Positions 42,886-52,139 of a stretch of DNA of 64,000 nt are shown here, piece by piece. This DNA is from Bacillota bacterium (GTDB taxonomy: Bacteria > Bacillota > Clostridia > Christensenellales > Christensenellaceae): contig JAEWMJ010000032.1 in assembly GCA_023393165.1 (NCBI GenBank), positions 62,001 through 126,000 of the forward strand, read 5' to 3'. The position numbers were made by a program, and so were the translations under genes. Position 1 is the stretch's first letter. Every line of letters starts with the position of its first letter. The notes under the pieces were generated by a model. It ran no database searches and was not told the origin of the DNA. It saw only the letters and a list, made by a program, of their open reading frames with translations.

Positions 42886-43923
42886 CTACGCATTCCTTTT
42901 GTCCAAAGCATACCTTTGCGCGAGGATTGCCAGAAAGGTTACGACGCCTTTCAAAATATACTGCCATTCGGGCCGAAGGAGCATCCCGGTTGAGGCGGAC
43001 GTTATCACCGCTATGATAAACGCGCCGATGACGGTGCCCACGACCGAACCGAATCCGCCGTTGATGCTGGTTCCCCCGAGCAGTACGATGACAAGCGCGT
43101 CAAACTCGTTGCCGGTTCCGCGCGAAGACATGCCCGCGTTTACCTCGGACGCTAATAGGATGCCGGTAATGCCCGCCAGAAGGGAACTGAACAGGTAAAG
43201 CGTATAAATATGCTTTTCCACTTTAACGCCCGACAATCTGGCCGCTTCCTGGTTTGCGCCGATCAGGTAGGTGCGCCTCCCGAACGTCGTCTTTTTTTCA
43301 ATGAATATCGCAACCGCCACAATGATGATCATGATCAGAACCGAGATTTTAAGGCTGCCCACGAACGAGGAGTTGCCCACCACTTTATAGATATCCGGCA
43401 GCCCTGTGCTCCGCTGCGCCCCCTGCGCGACGGCCTGGGCAATACCCCTTGCGACGGACATGGTGCCAAGCGTAATGATGATGGATGCGACCTTGAGTTT
43501 TCCGATAAAAAATGCGTTGACCGCTCCGATTCCAAGGCAGCAAAGAAGCGCCAAGGCAATGGAAACGCCGTAATTCATACCCAGGCCCCGCGACAGCTCC
43601 GAACTGGCCGCAGCAACGTTGGACTGGCAAAAGAACGCTGAAAGCACGCCCGCGAGCGCAATAATGCCGCCTACGGACATATCAAAATGGCCTGTGATCA
43701 GAAGAAACGTTACGCCTACGCCCAGGATGATGATGTACCAGTAGTTGGATATCAGGTTCTGGATATTGGAAAGGCTGAAAAAGTTGGGCACCACAAAACA
43801 GATGACCGTAAAGAGTACCAGCAGAACAACGAGCATGGACAGATTGATGAACGTCTCGTTGCTCATTTTCCTTCCGCTGCGCGGCAATTCTTTTTGCGAC
43901 AGCGCTTCATTTATTTTATTCAC
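42886..43923 (-). CDS. Sugar ABC transporter permease (first of pair, transporter 3)
   Basis: The 345-residue permease has the ITGHFDMSVGGIIALA motif and a late GGTSINGGFGSVVGT motif. It starts with GTG overlapping the ATPase stop (GTGA), indicating translational coupling. Multiple membrane segments follow a short cytosolic N-terminus. Confidence 0.92.
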   Translation of the reverse strand: MNKINEALSQKELPRSGRKMSNETFINLSMLVVLLVLFTVICFVVPNFFSLSNIQNLISNYWYIIILGVGVTFLLITGHFDMSVGGIIALAGVLSAFFCQSNVAAASSELSRGLGMNYGVSIALALLCCLGIGAVNAFFIGKLKVASIIITLGTMSVARGIAQAVAQGAQRSTGLPDIYKVVGNSSFVGSLKISVLIMIIIVAVAIFIEKKTTFGRRTYLIGANQEAARLSGVKVEKHIYTLYLFSSLLAGITGILLASEVNAGMSSRGTGNEFDALVIVLLGGTSINGGFGSVVGTVIGAFIIAVITSASTGMLLRPEWQYILKGVVTFLAILAQRYALDKRNA

Positions 43924-45413
43924 GATACCATGCCCCCCGTTACTATATGAATAATCTTTTCGCTATTGAGTTCATCCGTTCCGTTTTTCATTTCCATTCG
44001 TTCGTACCCTTCATAGAGCAGGAAGATCCGGTCGCACTGGCTTAATATTTCCGGAAGTTCGGATGAAAAGAACAGTATGGTTTTGCCCGAAGCGGAGAGA
44101 TCGCGGATGATCTGATAAATTTCGGATTTTGCGCCCACATCGATCCCGCGGGTGGGTTCGTCCAGGATCAGCAGGTCCGCGTCCGCAAACAGGCATTTCG
44201 CGAAAACAACCTTCTGCTGGTTGCCTCCGGATAATTTGGACGTTTCTTTTTCCATTGAATCCGTCCTGATGGATAACTTGCCGATATATTCGTCGGACGC
44301 ATCCTTTTCCCTGGCCGTATTTACAATGCCGCGCCTAGAGATCTTTTTTAAATTCATCACGGGTATATTCCTTTTGATGGTCAGCAGCGTGAATATTCCC
44401 TGCGTGCGCCTTTCCTCGGGCACAAGCGCGATGCCGGCCTCTATTGCCCGAAACGTGTTCTTTGGGAGTTTCTTTCCTTTGAATATGATTTCGCCGCTGT
44501 AGTCGTCCACCCCGTATATAGCCCGGGCAAGCTCGGTCTTTCCGGCCCCCACCAGCCCGTAAAAGCCGATGATTTCGCCCTTGTTGACCGTAAACGAAAT
44601 ATCTTTCAGCTTATGGTTGGAAACATGTTTTACTTCCAGGATGACCTCTTTGGGCCCCCGCTCTTTTGGAACATAGGATTCTATGACCTCTTTTCCGATC
44701 ATCATCCTGATCAGCTCGGAGCGGTCCTTCACCTCTGAGATGGGTTTTGTTTCTATATGCCTGCCGTCCCTCATCACCGTGACATAATCGCCCAATTCGA
44801 ATATTTCGTCCAGGCGGTGCGAAATATATATCACCGTGACATTTTTATCTCTAAGCCTTTTTATGATCTTAAAAAGGCGGTTGATTTCCGATTCGGAAAG
44901 CGAAGCCGTGGGTTCGTCCATTATGATAATATCCGAATCCGACGCCACCGCTTTAGCAATCTCAATGATCTGCTTCTTTGCAACGCTCAGGGTGGAAACC
45001 CTTGCCTTTGGATTGATGCTCGGATCGATGTCTTTGAGCGTATCCAGACGTTTTTTGATTTTATCCGATTTTACCAGCACCCCGAATTTTGTATCTTCCA
45101 CGCCTAAGGTCAGATTTTCTTCCACGCTCAACTGTTCCACCACATTGAGCTCCTGGAACAGCGTGCTGATACCCAGCTGGCCCGCTTCTTTCGGGCTGTT
45201 CGCCGCATACGGCTTTTCATTCAGCAATATCTCGCCGCCCGTCCTTGAATAGGCGCCCGTCAGTATTTTGATGAGCGTGGACTTGCCGGCGCCGTTCTCC
45301 CCAACCAAACAATGAACAGTATTCCTTCTAATGTTGAAACTGACGTCGTTGACCGCCCGTACGCCGGGAAAATCTTTTACAAGATTTTTAATTTCCAAAA
45401 CAAAATCGTTCAT
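43920..45413 (-). CDS. Sugar ABC transporter ATPase with two ABC domains (transporter 3)
   Basis: The 497-residue tandem ATPase has GENGAGKST in the first cassette with MDEPTASLS, and GLVGAGKTEL with LSGGNQQKV and LDEPTRGID in the second. The second P-loop ends in GKT and is less degenerate than in the other two transporters. The ATG at 45413 follows TGGAG; the ATG at 45428 overlaps that site. It is separated from its lipoprotein gene by 290 bases holding a repeat and a hairpin. Confidence 0.93.
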   Translation of the reverse strand: MNDFVLEIKNLVKDFPGVRAVNDVSFNIRRNTVHCLVGENGAGKSTLIKILTGAYSRTGGEILLNEKPYAANSPKEAGQLGISTLFQELNVVEQLSVEENLTLGVEDTKFGVLVKSDKIKKRLDTLKDIDPSINPKARVSTLSVAKKQIIEIAKAVASDSDIIIMDEPTASLSESEINRLFKIIKRLRDKNVTVIYISHRLDEIFELGDYVTVMRDGRHIETKPISEVKDRSELIRMMIGKEVIESYVPKERGPKEVILEVKHVSNHKLKDISFTVNKGEIIGFYGLVGAGKTELARAIYGVDDYSGEIIFKGKKLPKNTFRAIEAGIALVPEERRTQGIFTLLTIKRNIPVMNLKKISRRGIVNTAREKDASDEYIGKLSIRTDSMEKETSKLSGGNQQKVVFAKCLFADADLLILDEPTRGIDVGAKSEIYQIIRDLSASGKTILFFSSELPEILSQCDRIFLLYEGYERMEMKNGTDELNSEKIIHIVTGGMVS

Positions 45414-45462
45414 AGGTTTGCTCTCCATTTGACGCTTTTAGTAAACGATGATTAAACGGGAG

Positions 45463-45625
45463 ATGCCGGATGGGCGAGCAGGCTTTGCGCCCCCGTAAGG
45501 AGCGAAATCGAGGAAACAGCGGCGCTATTTCAAGATTTCAGCGACACAGCAGGACGCGAAGTCCTCGGGATCCCCCAAAAGGCGAAGGCTTTTTGGGGTG
45601 GGTCTGCCGCCAAGACAGCGTTCCG
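45463..45625. repeat. GC-rich intergenic repeat-like segment
   Basis: Inserted between lipoprotein 3 and its ATPase is a segment unlike its neighbours in base composition. It includes GGAGCGAAATCGAGGAAACA and a CCCCAAAAGGC...GCTTTTTGGGG stem near 45575-45600. It looks like an intergenic repeat unit. No open frame with a ribosome site is seen. Confidence 0.45.
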
Positions 45626-45649
45626 AATGAATCGGCGTTTACTTGATAA

Positions 45650-45680
45650 GGGAGGAAACCTTTTGAAAAGGCTTCCTCCC
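45650..45680 (-). promoter_or_regulatory. Intercistronic hairpin after third lipoprotein gene
   Basis: GGGAGGAA pairs with TTCCTCCC and encloses a second palindrome CCTTTTGAAAAGG. It lies 23 bases past the lipoprotein stop, like the hairpins of the other two transporters, and lacks a clear T-tract. Confidence 0.65.
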
Positions 45681-45702
45681 GGTTTGATTTTTACCTTGCC
45701 GC

Positions 45703-46854
45703 CTATTCGGCGCTTTTATCGATATCTTCCACTTTAATGGATGCGCCGAACTGGGTATTGTACCAATCTACCGCATCTTTGGCGCTGATGGTCCAGAAAT
45801 TGACGTCCTTTGCAGCCGCCAGGATTTCAGCCGCCGGAGAAGAAGTCTGCGGGATCTTGCCAGTATAAATGTCTACCACATTGTCTATTCTTGTATGGGC
45901 CGTCTCTATCGGGGGCAGTCCCAGCGAGGCTTTCAGCGAACTGTTCGGATCATAGATCAATTTCAATTCGCTTTCCGGGCAGTCCACGCTGCATACGATT
46001 TCCGTTGTGGGAACTCCGTTGTCCATGGTGCCCCTGCCGGCCTGTATCAGCGCAGGCATAACGCCGTCGGTCAGGTTTCCGGCTTCCGAATAAATGATGT
46101 TCACTTCGGGATGCTGCGTGGTCAGGTCGAGCATGATCTGTTTCGCGGCGTCCGCGCCCTTGCTGGCGTCCAGACAGCCAAGGTCGGTCGCTTCGGGATC
46201 CACGGACAGAACACCCTTGACAAACGGGTCGGTGCGTCCGGTTATCACATCGTTATTATCCGGCCAGCCCAGTTCCACCATTACGATGGGTTTATCGGGG
46301 TTCGCCTTTTTCCACTGTTCCGCAGCTGTTTTGCCCATTTCGAAAGATACGCCGGCTTCATCGTTGCGGACGATCGGAATGCCCGTGTCGGACAGCGGAC
46401 TGAAGAAAGTGGCCATTGCGACGCCCGCGTCGATGGCGGACAGGACGCCGGGTTTGGCTGCGTCCGCTTCCCAGATATGAAGGGTAGCGCCGTTATAATC
46501 GGATGTGGCCAGCAGGTCAACGTTCTGCGTCATAACATTGCCATCAGATTTACCGTCCATAACCGTAACTTCCGCGTTGTACTTTTCTTTTGCATACTTA
46601 ATGGCTTCAGCACCTTGCGCTTGATGGAATGTGTTGGTATAATCAGATACAAAGAACGCAATTTTCATTCCATCTGCCGACTTTGCAGCAGGTGCCGCAG
46701 ACGATTCCGACGCTGCCGCAGAGGGCGCTGCTGCAGACGCCACAGCTTCAGATGCTGCCGCTGAAGGAGCTGTGGATGCAGCAGGGGTTGTACTACAGGC
46801 AACAAACGCCACTAAAAGTACAGCCACGAGAACAGTAAGAAACAATTTTTTCAT
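45703..46854 (-). CDS. Sugar-binding lipoprotein (transporter 3)
   Basis: This 383-residue receptor has a lipobox FVAC near residues 17-20, a long Ala/Ser/Pro linker to about residue 60 and a type I binding fold (KIAFFVSDYTNTFHQAQG onward). AAAGGAGG precedes the ATG. A perfect sigma-A promoter at 47114-47142 and two copies of the ACATTTGTTAT operator lie upstream. The same operator marks the pentose operon and the microcompartment operon, so this receptor probably imports their substrate. The ligand is unknown. Confidence 0.92.
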   Translation of the reverse strand: MKKLFLTVLVAVLLVAFVACSTTPAASTAPSAAASEAVASAAAPSAAASESSAAPAAKSADGMKIAFFVSDYTNTFHQAQGAEAIKYAKEKYNAEVTVMDGKSDGNVMTQNVDLLATSDYNGATLHIWEADAAKPGVLSAIDAGVAMATFFSPLSDTGIPIVRNDEAGVSFEMGKTAAEQWKKANPDKPIVMVELGWPDNNDVITGRTDPFVKGVLSVDPEATDLGCLDASKGADAAKQIMLDLTTQHPEVNIIYSEAGNLTDGVMPALIQAGRGTMDNGVPTTEIVCSVDCPESELKLIYDPNSSLKASLGLPPIETAHTRIDNVVDIYTGKIPQTSSPAAEILAAAKDVNFWTISAKDAVDWYNTQFGASIKVEDIDKSAE

Positions 46855-47078
46855 TTTTCATCCTCCTTTATTTTTTGCCAATACGCCGCTCCGGTTAAAA
46901 ATTCCGGCCTCTCCCGCAGGCTTTCAAGATCATATAAGCAGGAATGGGCCCGTTTTCGTTACCGAAACATACCTATGGCTAAACCTATTGAAAGACCGTA
47001 CGTCTTTTTGGATAAGATATCTGCCCGTTTATTCAGTTTGTTTGCCTTTTTGGTAGCCGGATGGAATGTACGATAGTC

Positions 47079-47105
47079 TAACGTTTGTTATGATTTTTGT
47101 TAATG
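47079..47105. promoter_or_regulatory. Regulon operator, TAACGTTTGTTATGATTTT
   Basis: The site lies just downstream of the -10 box of the lipoprotein 3 promoter. It is a variant of the ACATTTGNTATAAC motif repeated across regions 6 and 7. Confidence 0.55.
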
Positions 47106-47113
47106 CTAAAAGT

Positions 47114-47142
47114 ATTATAGAATATTCCATCACAATTGTCAA
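47114..47142 (-). promoter_or_regulatory. Promoter of transporter operon 3
   Basis: On the minus strand consensus TTGACA (47137-47142) and TATAAT (47114-47119) have a 17-base spacer. The operator sits immediately downstream. Confidence 0.8.
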
Positions 47143-47230
47143 TATTTGATTGCCCTTGCGAATCCGCACGTTTGATTATTGCCGGTTTGCCGGGCCTGTT
47201 TATCGAAACATAGGGTATTTTTAAGTATTT

Positions 47231-47257
47231 TAACATTTGTTATTACTTTTGTTTAAA
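47231..47257. promoter_or_regulatory. Regulon operator TAACATTTGTTATTAC
   Basis: A second copy of the motif, about 150 bases upstream of the first and before the stop of the epimerase gene. Paired sites could support looping. Confidence 0.55.
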
Positions 47258-47300
47258 TTTGTCCATCCCCTGGAAAAACCCCGCACCCCATGCGCTTTCG

Positions 47301-47945
47301 TTATTTTTTGAGCCGGCGGACCGTTTCTTCCATATCGGGGGAGGCAAACATCATCGTTCCCCCGACCATATAGTCCGCGCCGCATTCCCTGATCCGGCCC
47401 GCATTCTCCGGTGTGACGCCGCCGTCCACGCCGATTTCAAAACCGTAGCCGCCGTCTTTTTTCAGCCTGCCTAGCCTGCTTATTTTATCGAACATGGACG
47501 GGATGATTTGCTGGCCCCCGATGCCCAGCGCAACCGTTACCAGCAATACGCCGTCCGCCACGGGATACAGTTCTTCCAGCAGCTTAAGGGGAGTGGTTGG
47601 TTCGAGGGCGACAAACGCCTTTGCGCCCGCCGATTTGATATCCGATATTGTTTTATAAATCTGAAGGCAGGGTTCCAATTGCAGCGTTACGATATTTGCT
47701 CCCGCCTCAATCATTCTCAGGGCGAAACGTTCCGGGTGGGCGACCATCAGGTGCGCTTCCACAGGAAGCCCGGCCGCGCGGCAGACCGCTTTTACATTGT
47801 TTACGCCAAACGCAATATCATGGACCAAATGGCCGTCCATCACGTCCACATGCAGGCGGTCCGCGCCGGAGCGCCGCACCCTTCCGATTTCTTCTCCCAG
47901 CCTTATAAAATCCGCGGCCAAAACGGAAGCGCCGATTTTCACCAT
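47301..47945 (-). CDS. Ribulose-phosphate 3-epimerase-family protein
   Basis: This 214-residue TIM barrel belongs to the RPE/AlsE family. It retains SVLAADF, LHVDVMDGH with the metal ligands, EAHLMV and the phosphate loop IGVDGGV and GGTMMF. Two catalytic-region motifs are altered: the usual MxVxPGFxGQ reads VTVALGIGGQ, and the third-strand His (ITxHxE) reads VTLQLEP. It may therefore act on a sugar phosphate other than ribulose-5-phosphate. It is the last gene of the pentose operon. Confidence 0.82.
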   Translation of the reverse strand: MVKIGASVLAADFIRLGEEIGRVRRSGADRLHVDVMDGHLVHDIAFGVNNVKAVCRAAGLPVEAHLMVAHPERFALRMIEAGANIVTLQLEPCLQIYKTISDIKSAGAKAFVALEPTTPLKLLEELYPVADGVLLVTVALGIGGQQIIPSMFDKISRLGRLKKDGGYGFEIGVDGGVTPENAGRIRECGADYMVGGTMMFASPDMEETVRRLKK

Positions 47946-47955
47946 AATCCCTCCG

Positions 47956-48720
47956 TTATAAAAGCAGTCCGCCCGTTACGTCCACAATCGCTCCCGCGGT
48001 GTGGTACGCCCTGTCCGAAGCGAGGAAGACCACCATATTGGCGATATCCTCCGGATCGGAGAACTTTTTTAAAGGCAGGCGGTTGAGATAATACTCCAGC
48101 ATTTTGGGGTCGTTCCGCTCCGCTTCGTTCATGGGCGTGGCGACCATTCCGGGAACCACGCAGTTGACGATGATCCCCTCGCCGCTCACTTCCCGCGCGG
48201 TGGCCTTGGTGAGCAGGGTGACCCCGCCCTTGCTGGAAACATAATGCGCGTGTCCGCCCGACGTGACCGATATGCCGCTCTTGGAATTGATGTTGACGAT
48301 ATGCCCTCCGTGTCCCTGTTTGATCATCTGCCTGCAGGCGGCCTGCGAGCAGATAAACGCGCCGTTTAAATTGACGTCGATCACTTTTCTCCATTCCAAA
48401 AGGCTGATGTCCAGGAACGGGGTGGTGGGCCATATCCCCGCGTTGTTGACCAGCACGTCCAGATGCCCGAACTCGGCCGCAATTTTTTCGATCATATCCC
48501 TGACCTGCAATTCGTCCGTTACGTCCGCATAGACCGCGGCCGCGCCCACATGGTAAGTTTCGCGTATTCTTTGCGCAAATTCCTTTGCCTGCTGCGGCTG
48601 CACAATGTAATTGACGGCCACATTGCAGCCTTCTTTTGCAAACGCTTCTACAAACGCAGCCCCCATTCCCATGGAACCGCCTGTGACCAGCACCGTTTTA
48701 TTCGCCAAATTTAGATCCAT
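47956..48720 (-). CDS. Short-chain dehydrogenase/reductase (first of two)
   Basis: The 254-residue classical SDR has the NAD(P) motif TGGSMGMGAAF, the NNAGIWP motif, Ser in INSKSG and the catalytic YVSSK pair. It would oxidise a polyol or reduce a ketose. It lies 14 bases downstream of a second SDR in the pentose operon. The specific sugar is not readable from sequence. Confidence 0.9.
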   Translation of the reverse strand: MDLNLANKTVLVTGGSMGMGAAFVEAFAKEGCNVAVNYIVQPQQAKEFAQRIRETYHVGAAAVYADVTDELQVRDMIEKIAAEFGHLDVLVNNAGIWPTTPFLDISLLEWRKVIDVNLNGAFICSQAACRQMIKQGHGGHIVNINSKSGISVTSGGHAHYVSSKGGVTLLTKATAREVSGEGIIVNCVVPGMVATPMNEAERNDPKMLEYYLNRLPLKKFSDPEDIANMVVFLASDRAYHTAGAIVDVTGGLLL

Positions 48721-48734
48721 ATGCTAACCCCGCC

Positions 48735-49511
48735 TTAGTGCATTTCACGGCCACCGCTGACATTAAGCGCCTGCCCTGTGCAATAGTCTCCCGAACGCGT
48801 CAAAAACTCCACATAGTCCACCAGGTCGCTGATGCTGGTAAGCCTTCCCAGAGGGATTTTGGCCGTGAATTTATTTACAACCTTTTCCCTTTCCATTTTT
48901 AGATTTTCGATATACCCCTTGCTCACTTCGCCCCAAACGCCGGTATAGTCCGTGATTCCGGGACAAAGCGCGTTAACGTTGATGTTATAGGGCGCAAGTT
49001 CAAACGCGATCGCCTGCGTCATTGCAATGACGGCGCCCTTGGCCGCGGAATACGGAACCATCAGCGCGGATCCCGTTTTACCGCTTTTGGAGGAAAAATT
49101 GATTATTTTGCCCTCTTTCTGCGCCTTCATGCCCGCCACCACGGCCTGTATGCAGTAAAACGCGCCGTACACGTTCACGCTCATCATTTTTTCCCATTCC
49201 TGGGCGGTGACTTCCTCGATTGGGTTTTGCGAAACCACGCCCGCGTTGTTGACCAGCGCGTAGGCGTCCCCCCACATTGCCTGAAATTCCGCAAAACAGC
49301 CGAACACCGCGTCCCGGTCCGTTATATTGAGGATATAGCCTTTCACCATTTTTCCGGCGTCCTGCATTTCTCCGGCCCGGTCCATGACTTCGGGATTGAT
49401 GTCGATCATTACGACCTTTGCGCCCAAATCCGCGTACCGGCGGGCGACACCGAGGCCTATGCTCCTGGCGGCGCCTGTTACAACACACACTTTGTCCTGA
49501 ATACTTCTCAT
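48735..49511 (-). CDS. Short-chain dehydrogenase/reductase (second of two)
   Basis: The 258-residue SDR shows TGAARSIGLG, NNAGVVS and the catalytic YSAAK. The C-terminal ALNVSGGREMH is typical of sugar-alcohol dehydrogenases of this family. The ATG at 49511 has GAGGAGG upstream; the longer frame begins without one. Two SDRs and an aldo/keto reductase side by side suggest that the substrate is a polyol or needs redox epimerisation. Confidence 0.9.
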   Translation of the reverse strand: MRSIQDKVCVVTGAARSIGLGVARRYADLGAKVVMIDINPEVMDRAGEMQDAGKMVKGYILNITDRDAVFGCFAEFQAMWGDAYALVNNAGVVSQNPIEEVTAQEWEKMMSVNVYGAFYCIQAVVAGMKAQKEGKIINFSSKSGKTGSALMVPYSAAKGAVIAMTQAIAFELAPYNINVNALCPGITDYTGVWGEVSKGYIENLKMEREKVVNKFTAKIPLGRLTSISDLVDYVEFLTRSGDYCTGQALNVSGGREMH

Positions 49512-49569
49512 GATTCCTCCTCGTTTTTCACCGTTGATGGCCGGTGAAGCGCCAAATTGAGCAAATCTT

Positions 49570-50514
49570 TTATCCCATGATCCGGGAATACGATGTGTCG
49601 ATGAGATCCATTTCATCGCGGCTCAGCTCGACATCCGCCGCCTTTGCGTTTTCAACGGACTGTCCGGCCGTTATGCCGCCCATCAGGGAAACCGTTACGC
49701 CCCTCTGGGCAAGCGCCCACGCGATCGAGATTTCGGAAACGGAAACGCCTTTTTGATCCGCCACCTTTTTGAGCACCGAGAGGAGCTCCTGGCATTTGCT
49801 CCACAGCGGTTCGTTAAAGAAGGGGTAAAATGCGGACCGGAGCTCTTTTCCGCCGGTAACCGGTTTTTCCATGGTCCCGGTCAGGATGCCGCCGCCCAGA
49901 GTCCCGTAAGTGACGACCCCGAGATTGTTTTCATACGCGTACGGAATAATTCCGTTATGAATACTTTCCCTGTTCAGAAGGTTGAAAGGCGGCTGAACGC
50001 TGACGATCCGCGCGCGGTCCACGGCTGTTTTTATCTGCTCCACCGAGAAGTTGGAGACGCCTATTTCGCGGATCTTCCCTTCCTTTTTGAACTGGACAAG
50101 AAGGTCGAGCGCGCCTTCGATCCCGAAATTGTTGTCCGGCCAGTGGATCTGGTACAGATCGATATAATCCGTTTTCAGCCTGCGCAGGGAATCTTCGATC
50201 TCGTGCCTGACGGTTACGGGCGACAGGCACCTTACGTATTCCTCCCAGCAGCGGATGACGCCGCATTTGGTAGCGAGGATCACTTTATCCCTGCGGTCCG
50301 ATATGGCTTTGCCCACCACTTTTTCGGACGCCCCGTCCGCGCCGTACGCGGCGGCGGTATCCACAAAATTAACGCCCGCGTCGATGGACGCGTGTATCGC
50401 CCGGATGCAGTCCTTTTCATCCACATTTCCAAAAAAATCGTCGCCCATCGCCCAGGTCCCCTGGCCGATCACCGACACGTTAAGATCACTGTTGCCCAGC
50501 TTTCTATACTTCAT
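49570..50514 (-). CDS. Aldo/keto reductase
   Basis: This 314-residue protein has the AKR tetrad: Asp and Tyr in FVDTAAAYG, Lys in LATKCG and His in YQIHWP. The NADPH-binding SxxNxS-type block SVENAKAADVEL is near the C-terminus. It would reduce an aldehyde or ketose or run the reverse reaction. Located between the FGGY kinase and the two SDRs of the pentose operon. The substrate is unknown. Confidence 0.9.
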   Translation of the reverse strand: MKYRKLGNSDLNVSVIGQGTWAMGDDFFGNVDEKDCIRAIHASIDAGVNFVDTAAAYGADGASEKVVGKAISDRRDKVILATKCGVIRCWEEYVRCLSPVTVRHEIEDSLRRLKTDYIDLYQIHWPDNNFGIEGALDLLVQFKKEGKIREIGVSNFSVEQIKTAVDRARIVSVQPPFNLLNRESIHNGIIPYAYENNLGVVTYGTLGGGILTGTMEKPVTGGKELRSAFYPFFNEPLWSKCQELLSVLKKVADQKGVSVSEISIAWALAQRGVTVSLMGGITAGQSVENAKAADVELSRDEMDLIDTSYSRIMG

Positions 50515-50564
50515 TTTTTAAAACCACCTTTCAGTTCTATAATTAAAACAGGTTTTGTTTATAT

Positions 50565-52082
50565 TTAATCTCTGCCCCCGATGTCCGCAAGCTCCTTCCA
50601 TACGCCGTCCAGCGCGTCCAGAAACTTTTTGTAGGCGCTGTATTTCTTCAGGTAGTAAGGCCGCCGCTCTTCCGCGGGCTCGAACCTGCGCGCGATCCTG
50701 ACAAAGACCCTGGCGGCTTCGCGCATATCCGCATATTCGCCCGCGCCCACTCCGGCGCACATCGCCGCGCCCATGACCCCTAGTTCTTTTGCCGCCGATA
50801 CTTCGACGGGCAGCCCCAGGCAATCCGCGAACATCTGGACCCACAGGCTGGATTTTGTGCCCCCTCCCGAAATGCGCGCGACATCGAACGCGTTCCTGAA
50901 TTTATACAGCTTTTCAATATGGTACATGTGGCAGAATACGATCCCTTCAAATATGGCCCGCAGCATGTGCGCCCTGGTATGCCGGGCGGTTAAGCCCAGG
51001 AAACCGGCCTTTGCGTCCATATTCACATTGGATCCGTATAAGAAAGGGAAAAACAGCAGGGACGAATCGTTGTAGGGGACGCTCAGGGCCAGACGGTTTA
51101 CCTCTTCGTAAGCCTCGCTCTGCGTCCTTCCCTCCGTCATAAACCGGCTGACAAACCAGTCCAGATTAGAAGCGGAAGTGGCGCTCCCCTCGTCCATGAG
51201 ATAATACCCGTCCATGCAGTAATGCGTTGACATGAACATATCCCTTGACGCGACGGGCTCCCTGGAGATATATTCGTTGATCCCCCACGTGCCGATGATG
51301 ATGCACATAATGTTTTCATCCACCACGCCGCTGGCCGCGGCGCAGGCCGAGATGTCGAACATCCCGCCCATAACGGGCGTGCCTTCGCAAAGGCCTGTCT
51401 GCGCGGCCGCTGCGCGGGTGACATGCCCGCAAATATCGGTCGGCTTACGGATTTCAGAAGGAAATTTATCCATATAATCCCGGATGCCCAGCGCCTCGAA
51501 TATCTCGGGATCCATTTTTCCGGTGTCCAGGTTCATTGCGCTCAGGCCCGACGCTTCCGTCATTTCCATGCAGAATTTTCCGGTCAAAAGATACCGGATG
51601 TAATCCTTGCAGGTGACGATGGTTTTTGTTTTATCCAGCACTTCCCTGTTATGATCGGCAAACCAGGCGATCAGCGCGGTTGTCTGCCCCGCCCACAGGA
51701 TCTGTTTTGTTTTGGGAAGGATGCGGTCCAGCGTGCCGTCAGCGTTCCATTTTTTGATATAGTTCCTGGCGCGCATATCCCCGCTCAGTATGCCGTTGTA
51801 AGTGGGCCGGCCGTCCGCGTCGAACATGTACATGCCGTTCCCCTGTCCGGCCACGGCCACTCCCGCGATATCCCGGGGGTCGATCCCCGACAATTTTACC
51901 GCCTGTTTGATCGCGCTTAAATTTGCGTTTTTAAATTGTTGGATGTCGCGCTCGTTCATGCCGTCTCCGGGCAGAATGATGTCAAACGTATTTCTGGCTA
52001 CGGCGATCTCGTTTCCGCGCACATCGTAGATTCCGGCCTTGGTAACCGTTCCTCCGCTGTCTATCCCCATCAGATACTTCAT
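50565..52082 (-). CDS. FGGY-family carbohydrate kinase (L-xylulose/ribulose-kinase-like)
   Basis: The 505-residue kinase is complete, with MGIDSGGTVTKAGIYD at the N-terminus, GQGNGMYMFD in the first domain and the FGGY signature ISGGGTKSSLWVQMFADCLG near residue 410. In an operon with UlaE-like and AraD/UlaF-like enzymes it is most likely to phosphorylate L-xylulose or a related ketopentose. That is inferred; the fold family itself is certain. Confidence 0.9.
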   Translation of the reverse strand: MKYLMGIDSGGTVTKAGIYDVRGNEIAVARNTFDIILPGDGMNERDIQQFKNANLSAIKQAVKLSGIDPRDIAGVAVAGQGNGMYMFDADGRPTYNGILSGDMRARNYIKKWNADGTLDRILPKTKQILWAGQTTALIAWFADHNREVLDKTKTIVTCKDYIRYLLTGKFCMEMTEASGLSAMNLDTGKMDPEIFEALGIRDYMDKFPSEIRKPTDICGHVTRAAAAQTGLCEGTPVMGGMFDISACAAASGVVDENIMCIIIGTWGINEYISREPVASRDMFMSTHYCMDGYYLMDEGSATSASNLDWFVSRFMTEGRTQSEAYEEVNRLALSVPYNDSSLLFFPFLYGSNVNMDAKAGFLGLTARHTRAHMLRAIFEGIVFCHMYHIEKLYKFRNAFDVARISGGGTKSSLWVQMFADCLGLPVEVSAAKELGVMGAAMCAGVGAGEYADMREAARVFVRIARRFEPAEERRPYYLKKYSAYKKFLDALDGVWKELADIGGRD

Positions 52083-52139
52083 ACCAAAATCCCAACCTTT
52101 TTTTCAATTTAAAAAGCAGTTTTATATCGGCACACGGCG

